This document shows positions 9,135-18,628 of a DNA stretch of 64,000 bases, one piece after another; positions within the stretch are counted from its first letter, which is position 1; every line of letters begins with the position of its first letter. The DNA is taken from positions 4,426,216 to 4,490,215 of the forward strand of contig NC_014121.1 in NCBI RefSeq assembly GCF_000025565.1, in the 5' to 3' direction. Below the pieces are notes generated by a model. It saw nothing but the letters and a program-made list of their open reading frames with translations. It did not search any database and was not told the origin of the DNA. This DNA comes from Enterobacter cloacae subsp. cloacae ATCC 13047 (GTDB lineage Bacteria; Pseudomonadota; Gammaproteobacteria; Enterobacterales; Enterobacteriaceae). The position numbers and the translations under genes were made by a program.

Positions 9135-10682
9135 TTATGCCGTGAGGCGGAACTTCTGCACCGAACGCTGAAGCTCTTCGGTCTGCCGCTCAAGTGCCGC
9201 TGCCGCGGCGGAGACCTGCTCCACCAGCGAGGCGTTTTGCTGGGTCACACCGTCCATCTGCGTAATGGCAACCCCGACCTGGGAAATGCCTTTGCTTTGC
9301 TCCTCAGAAGCTGACGCAATCTGCTTCATGATGGTGGTCACTTCCGTTACATCGCGCAGAATCGCTTCCATGGTGGTCCCCGTGTCGTTCACCAGTTGAG
9401 CCCCCTGCTCGACGCGAGCGACGGAATCGGCAATCAGCCCTTCAATCTCTTTCGCCGCGTTGGCGCTGCGGCTGGCCAGATTACGCACCTCACCTGCCAC
9501 CACGGCAAAGCCACGGCCTTGCTCACCCGCTCGCGCCGCTTCCACTGCTGCGTTGAGCGCCAGGATATTGGTCTGGAAGGCGATACTGTTAATCACGGTG
9601 GTGATTTCAGCAATTTTCTTCGAGCTGTCGGAAATACCGCTCATGGTGGTCACCACCTCCTCCACCAGCGAGCCACCGCGGCTGGCCGTGGTCGATGCCA
9701 CATCCGCCAGCTGGCTTGCCTGACGTGCACTTTCGGCGTTCAGCTTCACGGTGGCAGTGAGTTGCTCCATGCTGGCTGCTGTCTCTTCCAGCGCGGCAGC
9801 CTGCTCTTCGGTACGGGAGGAGAGATCGTTGTTACCGCTGGAGATCTCGGTCGCCCCGCGCCAGATATTTTCACTGCCCGCGCGGATCGTGCTGACCGCC
9901 TCGCGCAGGCTGTCCTGCATGGCACTCAGCAACGGCACCAGCTGTCCCACACAATTACGACCAAACGGTTCAATGGGCTGGCTGAGATCGCCCTGCGCAA
10001 TCTGGCGGAACTGCTGACGAATTCGGTCCAGCGGTTTCACCAGCATCGCCACCAGGTAACGGTCGCTAAAGAGCAGGATCAGCAGACCAAACACGGTGGC
10101 GGCAATAATCACCGTGCGGGTCATGCTGGTCAGGCCATCCACCACTACGCGGGTACTGTCGAGGGCCTTCGCAGCGGCGTTATTGAACTCCTCAGCGGCC
10201 GCACCAAACGCACGGCTCAACTGTGGCGTGACGTTATTAGCCTGCTGGCGATAACCATCCAGCGCGCCCAGCTTCGCCTGCTGCATTTGTGGCGTAACGC
10301 CCTGCTCGAGCAGCGCCTGCCAGGTGCCGATCACCCGGGAGGAGACCTGTTCATCCATCGGGCCCGGAGAGATCGCTTTCATCTCGGCCAGTTTTTTGCC
10401 CATGTTATCCAGCGCCTGCTGGGCGGAGGCCAGATCCGGCGTACCGCCGGCGGCTTTGACTTCCATCGCGCGGCTCAGTCGGGTGACAAAGCGGAAATAC
10501 TGATCGTTGCCCTCGCTGAGTATGGTCATCTGTTTCACCAGCTGGCGATCGACTTCATTGCCATCCGAAACGCGAGAGAGGGACCAGGTGCTGTAGAGTC
10601 CAACGCCTGCCCACATTAAACAAAAGATCCCCAGGATCGTCAGCATGACGAAACGGATCGTGAAATTACGGAGCATGTTCAT
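9135..10682 (-). CDS. methyl-accepting chemotaxis protein, Tar/Tsr-like
   Basis: 515 residues. It has an N-terminal transmembrane helix (about 8-30), a periplasmic four-helix-bundle sensor of about 155 residues, a second helix (about 188-208) and a HAMP linker ([20 protein letters not shown]). The cytoplasmic signalling domain carries the invariant hairpin [37 protein letters not shown] region. It relays ligand binding to CheA/CheW to bias flagellar rotation. The C-terminus ends KFRLTA and lacks the NWETF-type CheR/CheB tether of high-abundance receptors, so it may depend on Tar/Tsr for efficient methylation. The ligand cannot be predicted. A sigma-28 promoter precedes it. An in-frame ATG two codons in (10676) is an alternative start. 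Confidence 0.93.
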   Translation of the reverse strand: MNMLRNFTIRFVMLTILGIFCLMWAGVGLYSTWSLSRVSDGNEVDRQLVKQMTILSEGNDQYFRFVTRLSRAMEVKAAGGTPDLASAQQALDNMGKKLAEMKAISPGPMDEQVSSRVIGTWQALLEQGVTPQMQQAKLGALDGYRQQANNVTPQLSRAFGAAAEEFNNAAAKALDSTRVVVDGLTSMTRTVIIAATVFGLLILLFSDRYLVAMLVKPLDRIRQQFRQIAQGDLSQPIEPFGRNCVGQLVPLLSAMQDSLREAVSTIRAGSENIWRGATEISSGNNDLSSRTEEQAAALEETAASMEQLTATVKLNAESARQASQLADVASTTASRGGSLVEEVVTTMSGISDSSKKIAEITTVINSIAFQTNILALNAAVEAARAGEQGRGFAVVAGEVRNLASRSANAAKEIEGLIADSVARVEQGAQLVNDTGTTMEAILRDVTEVTTIMKQIASASEEQSKGISQVGVAITQMDGVTQQNASLVEQVSAAAAALERQTEELQRSVQKFRLTA

Positions 10683-10734
10683 AAGTGTTCCTTGCCGTGA
10701 GGGTGAGTTCGCCCAGAGGCGAGTACTACTCTCG

Positions 10735-10761
10735 TTATCGGCAGGAACCGCGGAAATTATA
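10735..10761 (-). promoter_or_regulatory. sigma-28 (FliA) promoter for the chemoreceptor
   Basis: On the minus strand TATAATTT (-35 element, 6 of 8 to TAAAGTTT), exactly 11 bases, then GCCGATAA (-10 element, 8 of 8). It lies about 55 bases upstream of the chemoreceptor start, so the gene should belong to the late flagellar regulon. Confidence 0.88.
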
Positions 10762-10928
10762 ACCTTTTGTAACTATTTTTCGTTAGCGTGGCTTCACAGG
10801 TACCACAGCACCGGTTAACGCTTAGAGGCCTTTCCCGCCGCGACATCGCTTCACGAGCAGATTTATGGTTTGATAATCAAAGAATGAAAACGCTGTTTCG
10901 AAAATTCATCGATAAGAAAGGAGACATC

Positions 10929-11969
10929 ATGTCCTGGCACCCTAACCCCGGCCGTTATGAAAATATGCAGTACCGCTACTGTGGCAAAAGCGGGCTGCGC
11001 CTGCCTGCGCTGTCGCTTGGCCTGTGGCATAGCTTCGGCCACGTTCAGCCGCTCGACACCCAGCGTGCGCTACTGCGTAAAGCCTTCGACCTCGGTATCA
11101 CCCATTTCGATCTTGCCAATAACTACGGCCCGCCTGCGGGGAGCGCGGAAGAGAACTTTGGTCGCCTGCTGCGGGAGGATTTTGCCGCCTGTCGCGACGA
11201 GCTGATTATCTCCACCAAAGCGGGTTACGACATGTGGCCGGGACCGTATGGCTCGGGCGGCTCGCGCAAATATCTGCTCGCCAGCCTCGACCAGAGCCTG
11301 AAGCGTATGGGTCTGGAATATGTCGATATTTTCTATTCCCATCGCGTGGATGAGAACACGCCGATGGAAGAGACCGCTGCCGCGCTGGCCCATGCGGTGC
11401 AGAGCGGTAAAGCGCTGTATGTCGGAATTTCGTCCTATTCAACGGCGCGCACGCAGAAAATGGCTGACCTGCTTCGCGAATGGAAAATCCCACTGCTCAT
11501 CCATCAGCCGTCGTACAACCTGCTTAACCGCTGGGTGGATAAAACCGGCCTGCTGGAGACGCTAAAGCAAAACGGTACTGGCTGTATTGCGTTTACCCCA
11601 CTGGCGCAGGGGTTGCTGACCGGAAAATACCTCAACGGTATTCCTGAAGGTTCGCGGATGCAGCGCGAGGGGAATAAAGTGCGCGGGCTGACGCAGAAGA
11701 TGCTGACCGAAGCCAATCTGAACAGTCTGCGCTTGCTCAATGAGATGGCACAGGCACGTGGTCAGACAATGGCGCAGATGGCGCTAAGCTGGCTGCTGAA
11801 AGATGAGCGCGTAACGTCCGTGCTGATTGGTGCGAGCCGCCCGGAACAGCTGGAAGAGAACGTTCAGGCGCTGAAAAACCTGCGCTTTAGCGAAGAGGAG
11901 CTGATACGCATTGATAAGCATGTTGCGGATGGAGAGTTGAATCTGTGGCAGGCGTCGTCGGATAAATAG
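10929..11969 (+). CDS. gpr: L-glyceraldehyde 3-phosphate reductase, aldo-keto reductase
   Basis: 346 residues, equal to E. coli Gpr (YghZ). It is an NADPH-dependent aldo-keto reductase of the AKR14/Kv-beta-like group that reduces L-glyceraldehyde 3-phosphate and detoxifies methylglyoxal. Catalytic tetrad motifs are visible: FDLANNYG (Asp, Tyr), STKAGYDMWPG (Lys) and YSHRVDENTP (His). The C-terminal cofactor motif is VLIGASRPEQLEENV. ATG 10929 follows a strong AAAGGAG at 10917-10923; an in-frame upstream start at 10788 was rejected. It is divergent from the chemoreceptor. Confidence 0.96.
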   Translation: MSWHPNPGRYENMQYRYCGKSGLRLPALSLGLWHSFGHVQPLDTQRALLRKAFDLGITHFDLANNYGPPAGSAEENFGRLLREDFAACRDELIISTKAGYDMWPGPYGSGGSRKYLLASLDQSLKRMGLEYVDIFYSHRVDENTPMEETAAALAHAVQSGKALYVGISSYSTARTQKMADLLREWKIPLLIHQPSYNLLNRWVDKTGLLETLKQNGTGCIAFTPLAQGLLTGKYLNGIPEGSRMQREGNKVRGLTQKMLTEANLNSLRLLNEMAQARGQTMAQMALSWLLKDERVTSVLIGASRPEQLEENVQALKNLRFSEEELIRIDKHVADGELNLWQASSDK

Positions 11970-11981
11970 TGCGGTCTGTTG

Positions 11982-12002
11982 CCCTCTCCCACAGGGAGAG
12001 GG
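11982..12002. repeat. dispersed palindrome, CCCTCTCCC family
   Basis: Nine-base arms CCCTCTCCC and GGGAGAGGG flank ACA between convergent gpr and yqhA. An identical 21-base copy occurs at 52279-52299 after tolC, and a related hairpin is at 33018-33041. It behaves like a dispersed intergenic repeat and may also serve as a transcript-end hairpin. Confidence 0.75.
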
Positions 12003-12017
12003 TGGTTAAGAAGGAAA

Positions 12018-12554
<537 letters not shown>

Positions 12555-12578
12555 CTAACTGTTTGCAACAACTAACCA

Positions 12579-13082
12579 TTACACGTTGTCAGGATCCACC
12601 TCAGGGCGCGCATACTCCGGCCAGACCAGCACCACCAGCTCCGGATAGGCTTCCAGGCTGAACTCGCGAAAGCACTGACGCAGGTTTAATACGTCTAAAT
12701 CGGAATACGAGACCTTCTCACCATTCAGACAGCGCTTTTTGATATTGTCGTAATATTTATAGACCGCTGAATTCAGGTCACTGCAGCGACGCTGCGCTTC
12801 AAACAGGCCCGGCGTGTCATTAATTTCCGACATTTTCATCCGCTTTATTGTCGCGTGCAAAAAGTCGATATATTCATGGTTCACCCGCCAGTACCAAACC
12901 GGCGTCACCGAGTTCATCAAAACAGAGAAATGGTCTTCACCTTCCTCTTTAGTCATCAGTTCAGGCTGTGGGGTTTCACTGGTGTCTTTCGACTCTTTCG
13001 TTTTATTGAACTCCTGCATCAATAAAAGAACACCAGCGGTCAGTAATAGTAATGTAATGACCGTAAAAAAGATGCTGTTCAT
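12579..13082 (-). CDS. uncharacterised membrane-anchored protein
   Basis: 167 residues with a single N-terminal membrane anchor (about residues 4-22) and a soluble, mixed-charge remainder containing two cysteines (RRCSDL and KKRCLNG) and a tyrosine-rich stretch (VYKYYDNIKK). GGAG lies 7 bases before ATG 13082. I recognise no family. It is divergent from a two-gene operon starting at 13187, and all three lie between yqhA and exbD, which are near neighbours in E. coli. Together they form a small accessory islet. Whether the cytosolic face or periplasmic face carries the main domain is not clear from charge alone. Confidence 0.72.
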   Translation of the reverse strand: MNSIFFTVITLLLLTAGVLLLMQEFNKTKESKDTSETPQPELMTKEEGEDHFSVLMNSVTPVWYWRVNHEYIDFLHATIKRMKMSEINDTPGLFEAQRRCSDLNSAVYKYYDNIKKRCLNGEKVSYSDLDVLNLRQCFREFSLEAYPELVVLVWPEYARPEVDPDNV

Positions 13083-13186
13083 GGGTTGGCTCCATTTTTT
13101 TTGATTTTAAAATTGCCTCATGATATTGTCAACGAATCTCACGCCTTTATCTTCCCCACCTTGTTGAAATTAAAGGAAATTAAAAA

Positions 13187-13591
13187 ATGTTGCCCGACTA
13201 TCTCGTCCCGGCTAAGTACCACATCACGCCTGTGGAACAGCAACCGACGGAAGCAGAAAAAGAGGCTAATTTCACTCAGGGAAAAAGAAAGCTCGCTGAT
13301 TTTGAGCCTGACATATTAATTGGTGTTTCCCGGAGCGGCAAATCCCGTAATATGTTGCTGGAAGAACACGATCGTCATATAAAAGATCGCTTATTTCGCG
13401 CCATCAAAATTGAAGCCTTTGTCCACCTGTTAAATGACCTGCAGGCAGAAGGCGAAATAGATGCCCAGAAACTAAGCCAAATAATGGCCGAAAAGACCAA
13501 AGAAATAAATGAAGCGGGCAATGAAATTTGGCTTAATCTAATTACGCGAGAAAAAAACAACCCTATTTTTTATAACCTGGGGGAAGATTAA
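13187..13591 (+). CDS. uncharacterised small soluble protein (islet gene 1)
   Basis: 134 residues, no signal peptide or membrane segment. The central and C-terminal parts look helical and charged (AQKLSQIMAEKTKEINEAGNEI). A DILIGVSRSGKSRN segment superficially resembles a P-loop, but it lacks the GxxxxGK[ST] spacing and the protein is too small for an NTPase. The gene is visibly more AT-rich than its neighbours. It is followed after one base by the next gene. No family recognised. Confidence 0.68.
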   Translation: MLPDYLVPAKYHITPVEQQPTEAEKEANFTQGKRKLADFEPDILIGVSRSGKSRNMLLEEHDRHIKDRLFRAIKIEAFVHLLNDLQAEGEIDAQKLSQIMAEKTKEINEAGNEIWLNLITREKNNPIFYNLGED

Positions 13592-13592
13592 T

Positions 13593-14042
13593 GTGAAAGA
13601 CGTTAAAGATAACGATGTCTATTTGACTTTAGATGAGAAAAAAAGTGACGAATTTATCTTAAAGCAAAATCTCGAGGCTTTGCGTAACACCAAAAACGCC
13701 GAAATGACGCGTATTACCCAGGATCTGGTTTCCATTCCGGCGACGCTGGTGCGCCTGAAATGGCAGAACCGCCGCGAGATTTATCCCTTACAGGTCAAGG
13801 AAGAGATTTACGGCGCCGTGATGAATGCCATCATCGAACAACGGCCCGAGCTGAAAGAGAAGCTTCTGGGGCGTCTGGAGGCCAATTATCAGTATCTGCT
13901 GGCCAGAGAAACCGCGACCCTGCGCCTGACGCGCAAACTGTCCGACGGCGAGTATCGTACCTCAAACATCACCAGCGTCGCGCTTGACGAGGACGCGCTG
14001 GCAACCCTCTCTCCCGCGTCGACGGATAACAAAAACGAATAA
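13593..14042 (+). CDS. uncharacterised small soluble protein (islet gene 2)
   Basis: 149 residues starting at GTG 13593, one base after the preceding stop, with GGGGGA upstream; an operon with gene 1 is clear. No membrane segment or signal. The sequence is highly charged and probably all-helical (EEIYGAVMNAIIEQRPELKEKLLGRLEANYQYLLARETATLRLTRKL). Base composition returns toward the genome average in its second half. No family recognised. A partner role with gene 1 is suggested only by the operon structure. Confidence 0.68.
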   Translation: MKDVKDNDVYLTLDEKKSDEFILKQNLEALRNTKNAEMTRITQDLVSIPATLVRLKWQNRREIYPLQVKEEIYGAVMNAIIEQRPELKEKLLGRLEANYQYLLARETATLRLTRKLSDGEYRTSNITSVALDEDALATLSPASTDNKNE

Positions 14043-14053
14043 CCCGACAGGCA

Positions 14054-14081
14054 TAAAAAAAGCCGGCTTTCGCCAGCTTCT
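14054..14081 (-). terminator. exbBD operon terminator
   Basis: On the minus strand AAGCTGGC-GAAA-GCCGGCTT forms a stem with one T-G wobble, followed by a run of seven T. It sits just after the exbD stop and between convergent units. Confidence 0.85.
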
Positions 14082-14084
14082 TCG

Positions 14085-14510
14085 TTATTTCGCGGCCGCT
14101 TTCTCTTCGCCGACCAGCCCAATCTTCAGATAACCCGCCTGATGCAGTGTATCCATGACCTTCATCATGGTCTCGTAATCAACGGTTTTATCCGCACGGA
14201 AGAAGACCGTCGTGTCTTTCTTACCGCCAGTGAGCTGATCCAGCGCCGGGATGACAGAGTCAGCCGTCACCGGGTCGTTGCCGAGGAACATCGATTTATC
14301 TGCTTTCACCGACAGATAGATGGGCTTTTCCGGGCGCGGCTGCGGCTGGCTGGACGAGGCCGGCAGGTTTACCTTCACGTCGACCGTCGCCAGCGGCGCA
14401 GCAACCATGAAGATAATCAGCAGAACCAGCATAACGTCGATAAACGGCGTCACGTTGATTTCATGCATTTCGCCGTTATCGTCCAGATTTTCATTAAGAC
14501 GCATTGCCAT
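14085..14510 (-). CDS. exbD: ExbD, TonB energising subunit
   Basis: 141 residues, the E. coli length. It is an inner-membrane protein of the ExbB5-ExbD2-TonB complex, which uses proton motive force to drive siderophore and B12 receptors. The single membrane helix NVTPFIDVMLVLLIIFMV contains the essential Asp25. The rest is a periplasmic domain. It lies 6 bases downstream of exbB, in one operon. It supports the TonB-dependent receptor encoded at 43957. Confidence 0.98.
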   Translation of the reverse strand: MAMRLNENLDDNGEMHEINVTPFIDVMLVLLIIFMVAAPLATVDVKVNLPASSSQPQPRPEKPIYLSVKADKSMFLGNDPVTADSVIPALDQLTGGKKDTTVFFRADKTVDYETMMKVMDTLHQAGYLKIGLVGEEKAAAK

Positions 14511-14516
14511 AATTCA

Positions 14517-15248
14517 TTAACCTACGCGCAGTTTGGACGCCGCGTGCACCGGTTTAGCGGCACTGGCATTCAGATCAAGATCGCGGCTTTGCAGCAGCAG
14601 AACCTGCGCGGCGACGTCACCGAGGGTGGCTTTATAGCTGCCAATCATGCGCGCGAAGACGTTATAGATAACCACCGCAGGGATCGCCGCAACCAGACCG
14701 ATAGCGGTCGCCAGCAGCGCTTCGGCGATACCCGGTGCAACTACCGCCAGGTTCGTCGTTTGGGTTTGCGCAATCCCGATAAAGCTGTTCATGATGCCCC
14801 AGACCGTACCGAACAGACCCACGAATGGCGAGATGGCCCCGATGGTCGCCAGATATCCATTGCCCCGGCCCATATGACGGCCCACGGCGGCGACGCGACG
14901 CTCCAGACGGAAGCCGGTACGTTCTTTAATACCTTCGTTATCTTCACTGCCTGCGGAGAGTTCCAGCTCGTTTTGCGCTTCGTTAACTAACAGGGTGGTC
15001 AGGCTTTTCGCGTGGAAGGATGAGGTCATGTCAGACGCCTGATCCAGAGAGCGGGCTTCAGCCAGCTGCTGTTGCTCACGCTTGAGGCGGCGCTTCTGAG
15101 AAATCAGCTCGGCGCTCTTGCCAAAGAAGATAGCCCACGTGATCACGGACGCCAGAATCAGGCCGATCATCACAATCTTAACCACGATGTCAGCATGATG
15201 ATACATGCCCCAAACGGAGAGATCCGTCTGCATCAAATTATTACCCAC
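14517..15248 (-). CDS. exbB: ExbB, TonB energising proton-channel subunit
   Basis: 243 residues (E. coli 244). It belongs to the MotA/TolQ/ExbB proton channel family. Three membrane helices are visible: one within [24 protein letters not shown], and two in the C-terminal half around the conserved [15 protein letters not shown] and [23 protein letters not shown]. It forms the pentameric channel around ExbD. It is the first gene of the exbBD operon, and a Fur-like box lies 64-82 bases upstream. Confidence 0.98.
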   Translation of the reverse strand: MGNNLMQTDLSVWGMYHHADIVVKIVMIGLILASVITWAIFFGKSAELISQKRRLKREQQQLAEARSLDQASDMTSSFHAKSLTTLLVNEAQNELELSAGSEDNEGIKERTGFRLERRVAAVGRHMGRGNGYLATIGAISPFVGLFGTVWGIMNSFIGIAQTQTTNLAVVAPGIAEALLATAIGLVAAIPAVVIYNVFARMIGSYKATLGDVAAQVLLLQSRDLDLNASAAKPVHAASKLRVG

Positions 15249-15311
15249 TCTGTATCTCCAGGACGCAAATCACAAAATCTGAACGTAATAATATCAAAAC
15301 ATCGTCGAATT

Positions 15312-15330
15312 GATAGTCGTTCTCATTACT
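15312..15330 (-). promoter_or_regulatory. Fur-box-like site upstream of exbB
   Basis: The 19 bases beginning GATAGTCGTT match the Fur consensus at 12 of 19 positions. exbB is a known Fur target in E. coli, which supports the call. Confidence 0.6.
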
Positions 15331-15456
15331 ATTTACATAGTGCCGCAATTTTCGCTCATATTCCTTGCGCTTACGCAGTAAAAATTTCTTATGCGGTTTT
15401 TTGCTAATATTTTCTGCTTATTCGATAAGCATCCGGGTGCAGATTTTCACATTCGT

Positions 15457-15480
15457 GGTAGTCTGGACGTCCAGACGTAT
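15457..15480 (+). promoter_or_regulatory. MetJ operator (three tandem met boxes) upstream of metC
   Basis: Three consecutive 8-mers, GGTAGTCT, GGACGTCC and AGACGTAT, match the met box AGACGTCT at 5, 6 and 7 of 8 positions. They lie 20 bases before the metC start. MetJ with S-adenosylmethionine should repress here, as in E. coli. Confidence 0.85.
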
Positions 15481-15499
15481 AAAAACAGGGTTAGCGAAC

Positions 15500-16687
15500 A
15501 TGACCAAGAAGCATCTTGATACCACGCTGGTACAGGCCGGGCGCAGCAAGAAATATACTCAGGGTTCGGTGAACAGCGTGATCCAACGGGCCTCCTCGCT
15601 GGTGTTTGATACCGTAGAGGACAAAAAAATCGCCACGCGTAACCGCGCCAAAGGCGGGCTGTTTTACGGACGTCGTGGCACGCTAACCCACTTCTCACTG
15701 CAGGAAGCCATGTGCGAGCTGGAAGGCGGCGCAGGCTGCGCGCTGTTTCCGTGCGGTGCGGCGGCAGTCGCCAACACCATTCTGGCGTTCGTGGAACAGG
15801 GCGACCATATTCTGATGACCAACACCGCCTATGAACCGAGTCAGGATTTCTGCACCAAAATCCTCTCCCGACTCGGCGTAACCACGGGCTGGTTCGATCC
15901 GCTGATTGGCGAAGGCATCGCAGAGCTTATTCAGCCCAACACGCGCATTGTGTTCCTGGAATCTCCGGGTTCGATCACCATGGAAGTACACGACGTGCCG
16001 GCCATTGTGAAAGCCGTGCGCAGCAAAGCGCCAGAGGCGATTATCATGATCGACAACACCTGGGCGGCAGGCGTGCTGTTTAAAGCGCTGGAATTCGACA
16101 TTGATATCTCCATTCAGGCGGCGACCAAATATCTGATTGGCCACTCAGACGGGATGATCGGCACGGCCGTGTCTAACGCCCGCTGCTGGGATCAACTGCG
16201 GGAAAATGCCTACCTGATGGGGCAGATGGTCGATGCCGATACCGCCTACATGACCAGCCGAGGCATCCGCACGCTGGGGGTGCGCCTGCGTCAGCATCAC
16301 GAAAGCAGCCTGAAGATAGCTGAGTGGCTGGCGCAGCACCCGCAGGTTGAGCGCGTCAACCATCCGGCACTGCCGGGCAGTAAAGGGCATGAATTCTGGC
16401 AACGAGACTTTACGGGCAGCAGCGGTTTATTCTCATTCGTTCTAAAAAAACGGCTGAATAATGACGAGCTGGCAAGCTATCTGGATAATTTTACCCTCTT
16501 CAGCATGGCCTACTCCTGGGGCGGGTTTGAATCCCTGATCCTGCCTAATCAGCCGGAGCAGATTGCGGCCCTGCGCCCCGGCGGTGAAGTGGACTTCAGC
16601 GGCACCCTGATTCGCCTGCATATCGGTTTAGAAAACGCGGACGATTTAATTGCCGATTTAGCAGCAGGGTTTGCGCGTATCGTGTAG
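15500..16687 (+). CDS. metC: cystathionine beta-lyase
   Basis: 395 residues from ATG 15500, equal to E. coli MetC; an in-frame upstream start at 15365 was rejected because it would run through the MetJ operator. It is a PLP-dependent enzyme of methionine biosynthesis that converts cystathionine to homocysteine, pyruvate and ammonia. Visible motifs are the PLP-lysine region [14 protein letters not shown], the substrate-arginine region [16 protein letters not shown] and [22 protein letters not shown]. It is divergent from exbB, as in E. coli. Confidence 0.98.
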   Translation: MTKKHLDTTLVQAGRSKKYTQGSVNSVIQRASSLVFDTVEDKKIATRNRAKGGLFYGRRGTLTHFSLQEAMCELEGGAGCALFPCGAAAVANTILAFVEQGDHILMTNTAYEPSQDFCTKILSRLGVTTGWFDPLIGEGIAELIQPNTRIVFLESPGSITMEVHDVPAIVKAVRSKAPEAIIMIDNTWAAGVLFKALEFDIDISIQAATKYLIGHSDGMIGTAVSNARCWDQLRENAYLMGQMVDADTAYMTSRGIRTLGVRLRQHHESSLKIAEWLAQHPQVERVNHPALPGSKGHEFWQRDFTGSSGLFSFVLKKRLNNDELASYLDNFTLFSMAYSWGGFESLILPNQPEQIAALRPGGEVDFSGTLIRLHIGLENADDLIADLAAGFARIV

Positions 16688-16829
16688 AGTGCTGGCAAAC
16701 ATGTACTCCATGGATGCTTTTGTGGACACCGCCAACAGAAAAGTCTGCATTAGTTGCGCCCGCGATCAACCCCATCGGGCAAATAAGGGAGTACAATAGT
16801 GCTATATCTGTTGTTCCACAGGAAAGTCC

Positions 16830-17489
16830 ATGGCTGTTATTCAAGATATTATCGCGGCGCTCTGGCAACACGACTTCGCCGCACTGACCGATCCTCACGT
16901 TGTAGGTATCGTCTATTTCGTGATGTTCGCGACCCTGTTTCTGGAAAATGGATTACTGCCAGCCTCATTTTTACCCGGTGATAGCCTCCTTTTGCTTGCG
17001 GGGGCGTTAATCGGTAAAGGTGTCATGGACTTCGCGCCGACCATGGTGATCCTCACCTCCGCGGCAAGCCTGGGCTGCTGGCTGAGCTATCTGCAGGGCC
17101 GCTGGCTCGGCAACACGCGCGTCGTGAAGGGCTGGCTGGCGCAGCTACCGCATAAATACCATCAGCGTGCGACCTGCATGTTTGACAGGCATGGCCTGCT
17201 GGCCTTGCTGGCCGGGCGTTTTCTGGCCTTTGTTCGCACCCTGCTGCCCACCATGGCAGGCATTTCCGGCCTGTCGAACCGCCGCTTCCAGTTCTTCAAC
17301 TGGCTGAGCGCGTTGTTATGGGTGGGTGTCGTTACCACTCTCGGCTACGCACTGAACATGATCCCGTTTGTGAAGCATCATGAAGACCAGGTAATGACCT
17401 TCCTGATGGTGCTGCCGATGTTTCTACTGGTGGCTGGACTGGTGGGAACGATTGCGGTGGTGATTAAGAAGAAGTACTGCAGTGCATAA
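16830..17489 (+). CDS. yghB: YghB, DedA-family membrane protein
   Basis: 219 residues, the E. coli length. DedA proteins are inner-membrane proteins of the VTT/SNARE-associated superfamily; YghB with YqjA supports membrane homeostasis, cell division and drug/alkaline tolerance, and recent work links the family to undecaprenyl-phosphate or phospholipid flipping. Signature motifs are [20 protein letters not shown] and the [16 protein letters not shown] motif with its conserved arginine. The gene ends just before a REP palindrome. Confidence 0.96.
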   Translation: MAVIQDIIAALWQHDFAALTDPHVVGIVYFVMFATLFLENGLLPASFLPGDSLLLLAGALIGKGVMDFAPTMVILTSAASLGCWLSYLQGRWLGNTRVVKGWLAQLPHKYHQRATCMFDRHGLLALLAGRFLAFVRTLLPTMAGISGLSNRRFQFFNWLSALLWVGVVTTLGYALNMIPFVKHHEDQVMTFLMVLPMFLLVAGLVGTIAVVIKKKYCSA

Positions 17490-17495
17490 ATAAAA

Positions 17496-17526
17496 GCCGG
17501 GTGGCGCTATCGCTTACCCGGCCTAC
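17496..17526. repeat. REP palindrome after yghB
   Basis: GCCGGGTGGCGC-TATC-GCTTACCCGGC then CCTACG. This is the same element as at 20732, 46108 and 54261. Read on the minus strand the hairpin ends in TTTTA, so it can also terminate transcription from yqhC. Confidence 0.85.
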
Positions 17527-17534
17527 GTTTGCCG

Positions 17535-18433
17535 TCAGACTCCCTGCATGGTTCGGATGCGTGACGCATCTTCCCCCGGCGTGACGCCGAAGTAGCGCTT
17601 AAACTCCCGACTAAACTGCGATGCACTCTCATACCCGACCCGCATCGCCGCCGCGCTGGCCTTCATGCCGTCGTGGATCATCAGCATCCGCGCCTTATGC
17701 AGACGGTAGGTTTTGAGGTATTGCAGCGGCGAGGTGCTGGTCACTGACTTAAAGTTGTGGTGAAACGCCGAGACGCTCATGTTCGCTTCCGCCGCCAGCT
17801 GGTCAACGCTGAGGTTTTCCGTGTACTGGCTTTCGATGCGCTTGAGCACGCGGCTTATCAGGCTGAAGTGGGTCTGCCGACTGACCAGCGCCAGTAGTGC
17901 CCCGCCCCCGGCCCCAGCAGCACATGATAGAGAATTTCGCGGATGATTTGCTTACCCAGAATACGCGCATCCAGCGGCCTCTCCATCACGTCCAGCAGAC
18001 GCTCAATGGCACAGAGGATCTCCTCTGACAGCGTGGCTGAGTTAATGCCGCTCGCCGCCATCGACGGCTGGAAAAGCTCGTCTTCGCCAATGTCCATCAG
18101 CAGCTCCTGAAGCTGAAGAATATCGACATTTACGCGGATCCCCGCCAGCGGTACCTCCTCTGTCGCGAAGGTTTCACATTCGAAGGGTAAAGGTACTGTC
18201 AGCAGCAGATATTCATTGGTGTCATAACGGAACACGCGTTCATTGATATAACCAATTTTATGGCCGGAAAAGAGAAAAACGATGCCCGGCTGATACATCA
18301 CCGGCGTCCGCGTTCCCGGCTGCGTCCCGTAGAGCAGGCGAATATCCGGCAGCAGTTCGCCTGGGTTATTTTGCTTATCAATCAGTCTTTTAATCTGCGA
18401 AGTGAGCTGAAGACAGATGGCTTCACGGTTCAT
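17535..18433 (-). pseudogene. yqhC: yqhC, AraC-type activator of yqhD/dkgA, frameshifted
   Basis: Two overlapping-context ORFs together make one YqhC. The ligand-binding part runs from ATG 18433 and stops early at 17858 after an aberrant tail beginning HYWRWSVG. The DNA-binding part (two AraC helix-turn-helix motifs, [24 protein letters not shown] and [23 protein letters not shown]) continues in another frame to 17535. The expected bridge, [23 protein letters not shown], is encoded intact in the second frame. Adding one base to the five-C run at 17905-17909 (plus strand) restores an unbroken 299-residue protein. YqhC senses glyoxal and other aldehydes and activates yqhD and dkgA. It is either a real lesion or a homopolymer sequencing error. 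Confidence 0.88.
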
Positions 18434-18628
18434 TTAGCGTTACTCCGGGTACGGTTTGCGACCCTCACAGTCTGCGCATTTTCCTGACGTTTCTCCAGTG
18501 CTCTGTAGAAATGGGCAAGACATCGGCAGGAATGTGCATTGAGAGGATATCCCCGGGCAGCCACAATGTGCAGCATCAGGTAGCCATCCGCGCCGCCACG
18601 ATTTTTCACCCACGATAGGGAACGAGCC

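Noticed and set aside
9396..10619. 407-codon open frame antisense to the chemoreceptor gene
   Set aside because: Arises from the repetitive coiled-coil codons of the receptor; no motif.
13320..13362. P-loop-like DILIGVSRSGKS segment in the 134-residue islet protein
   Set aside because: The spacing does not fit GxxxxGK[ST], there is no Walker B partner, and the protein is too short for a P-loop NTPase.
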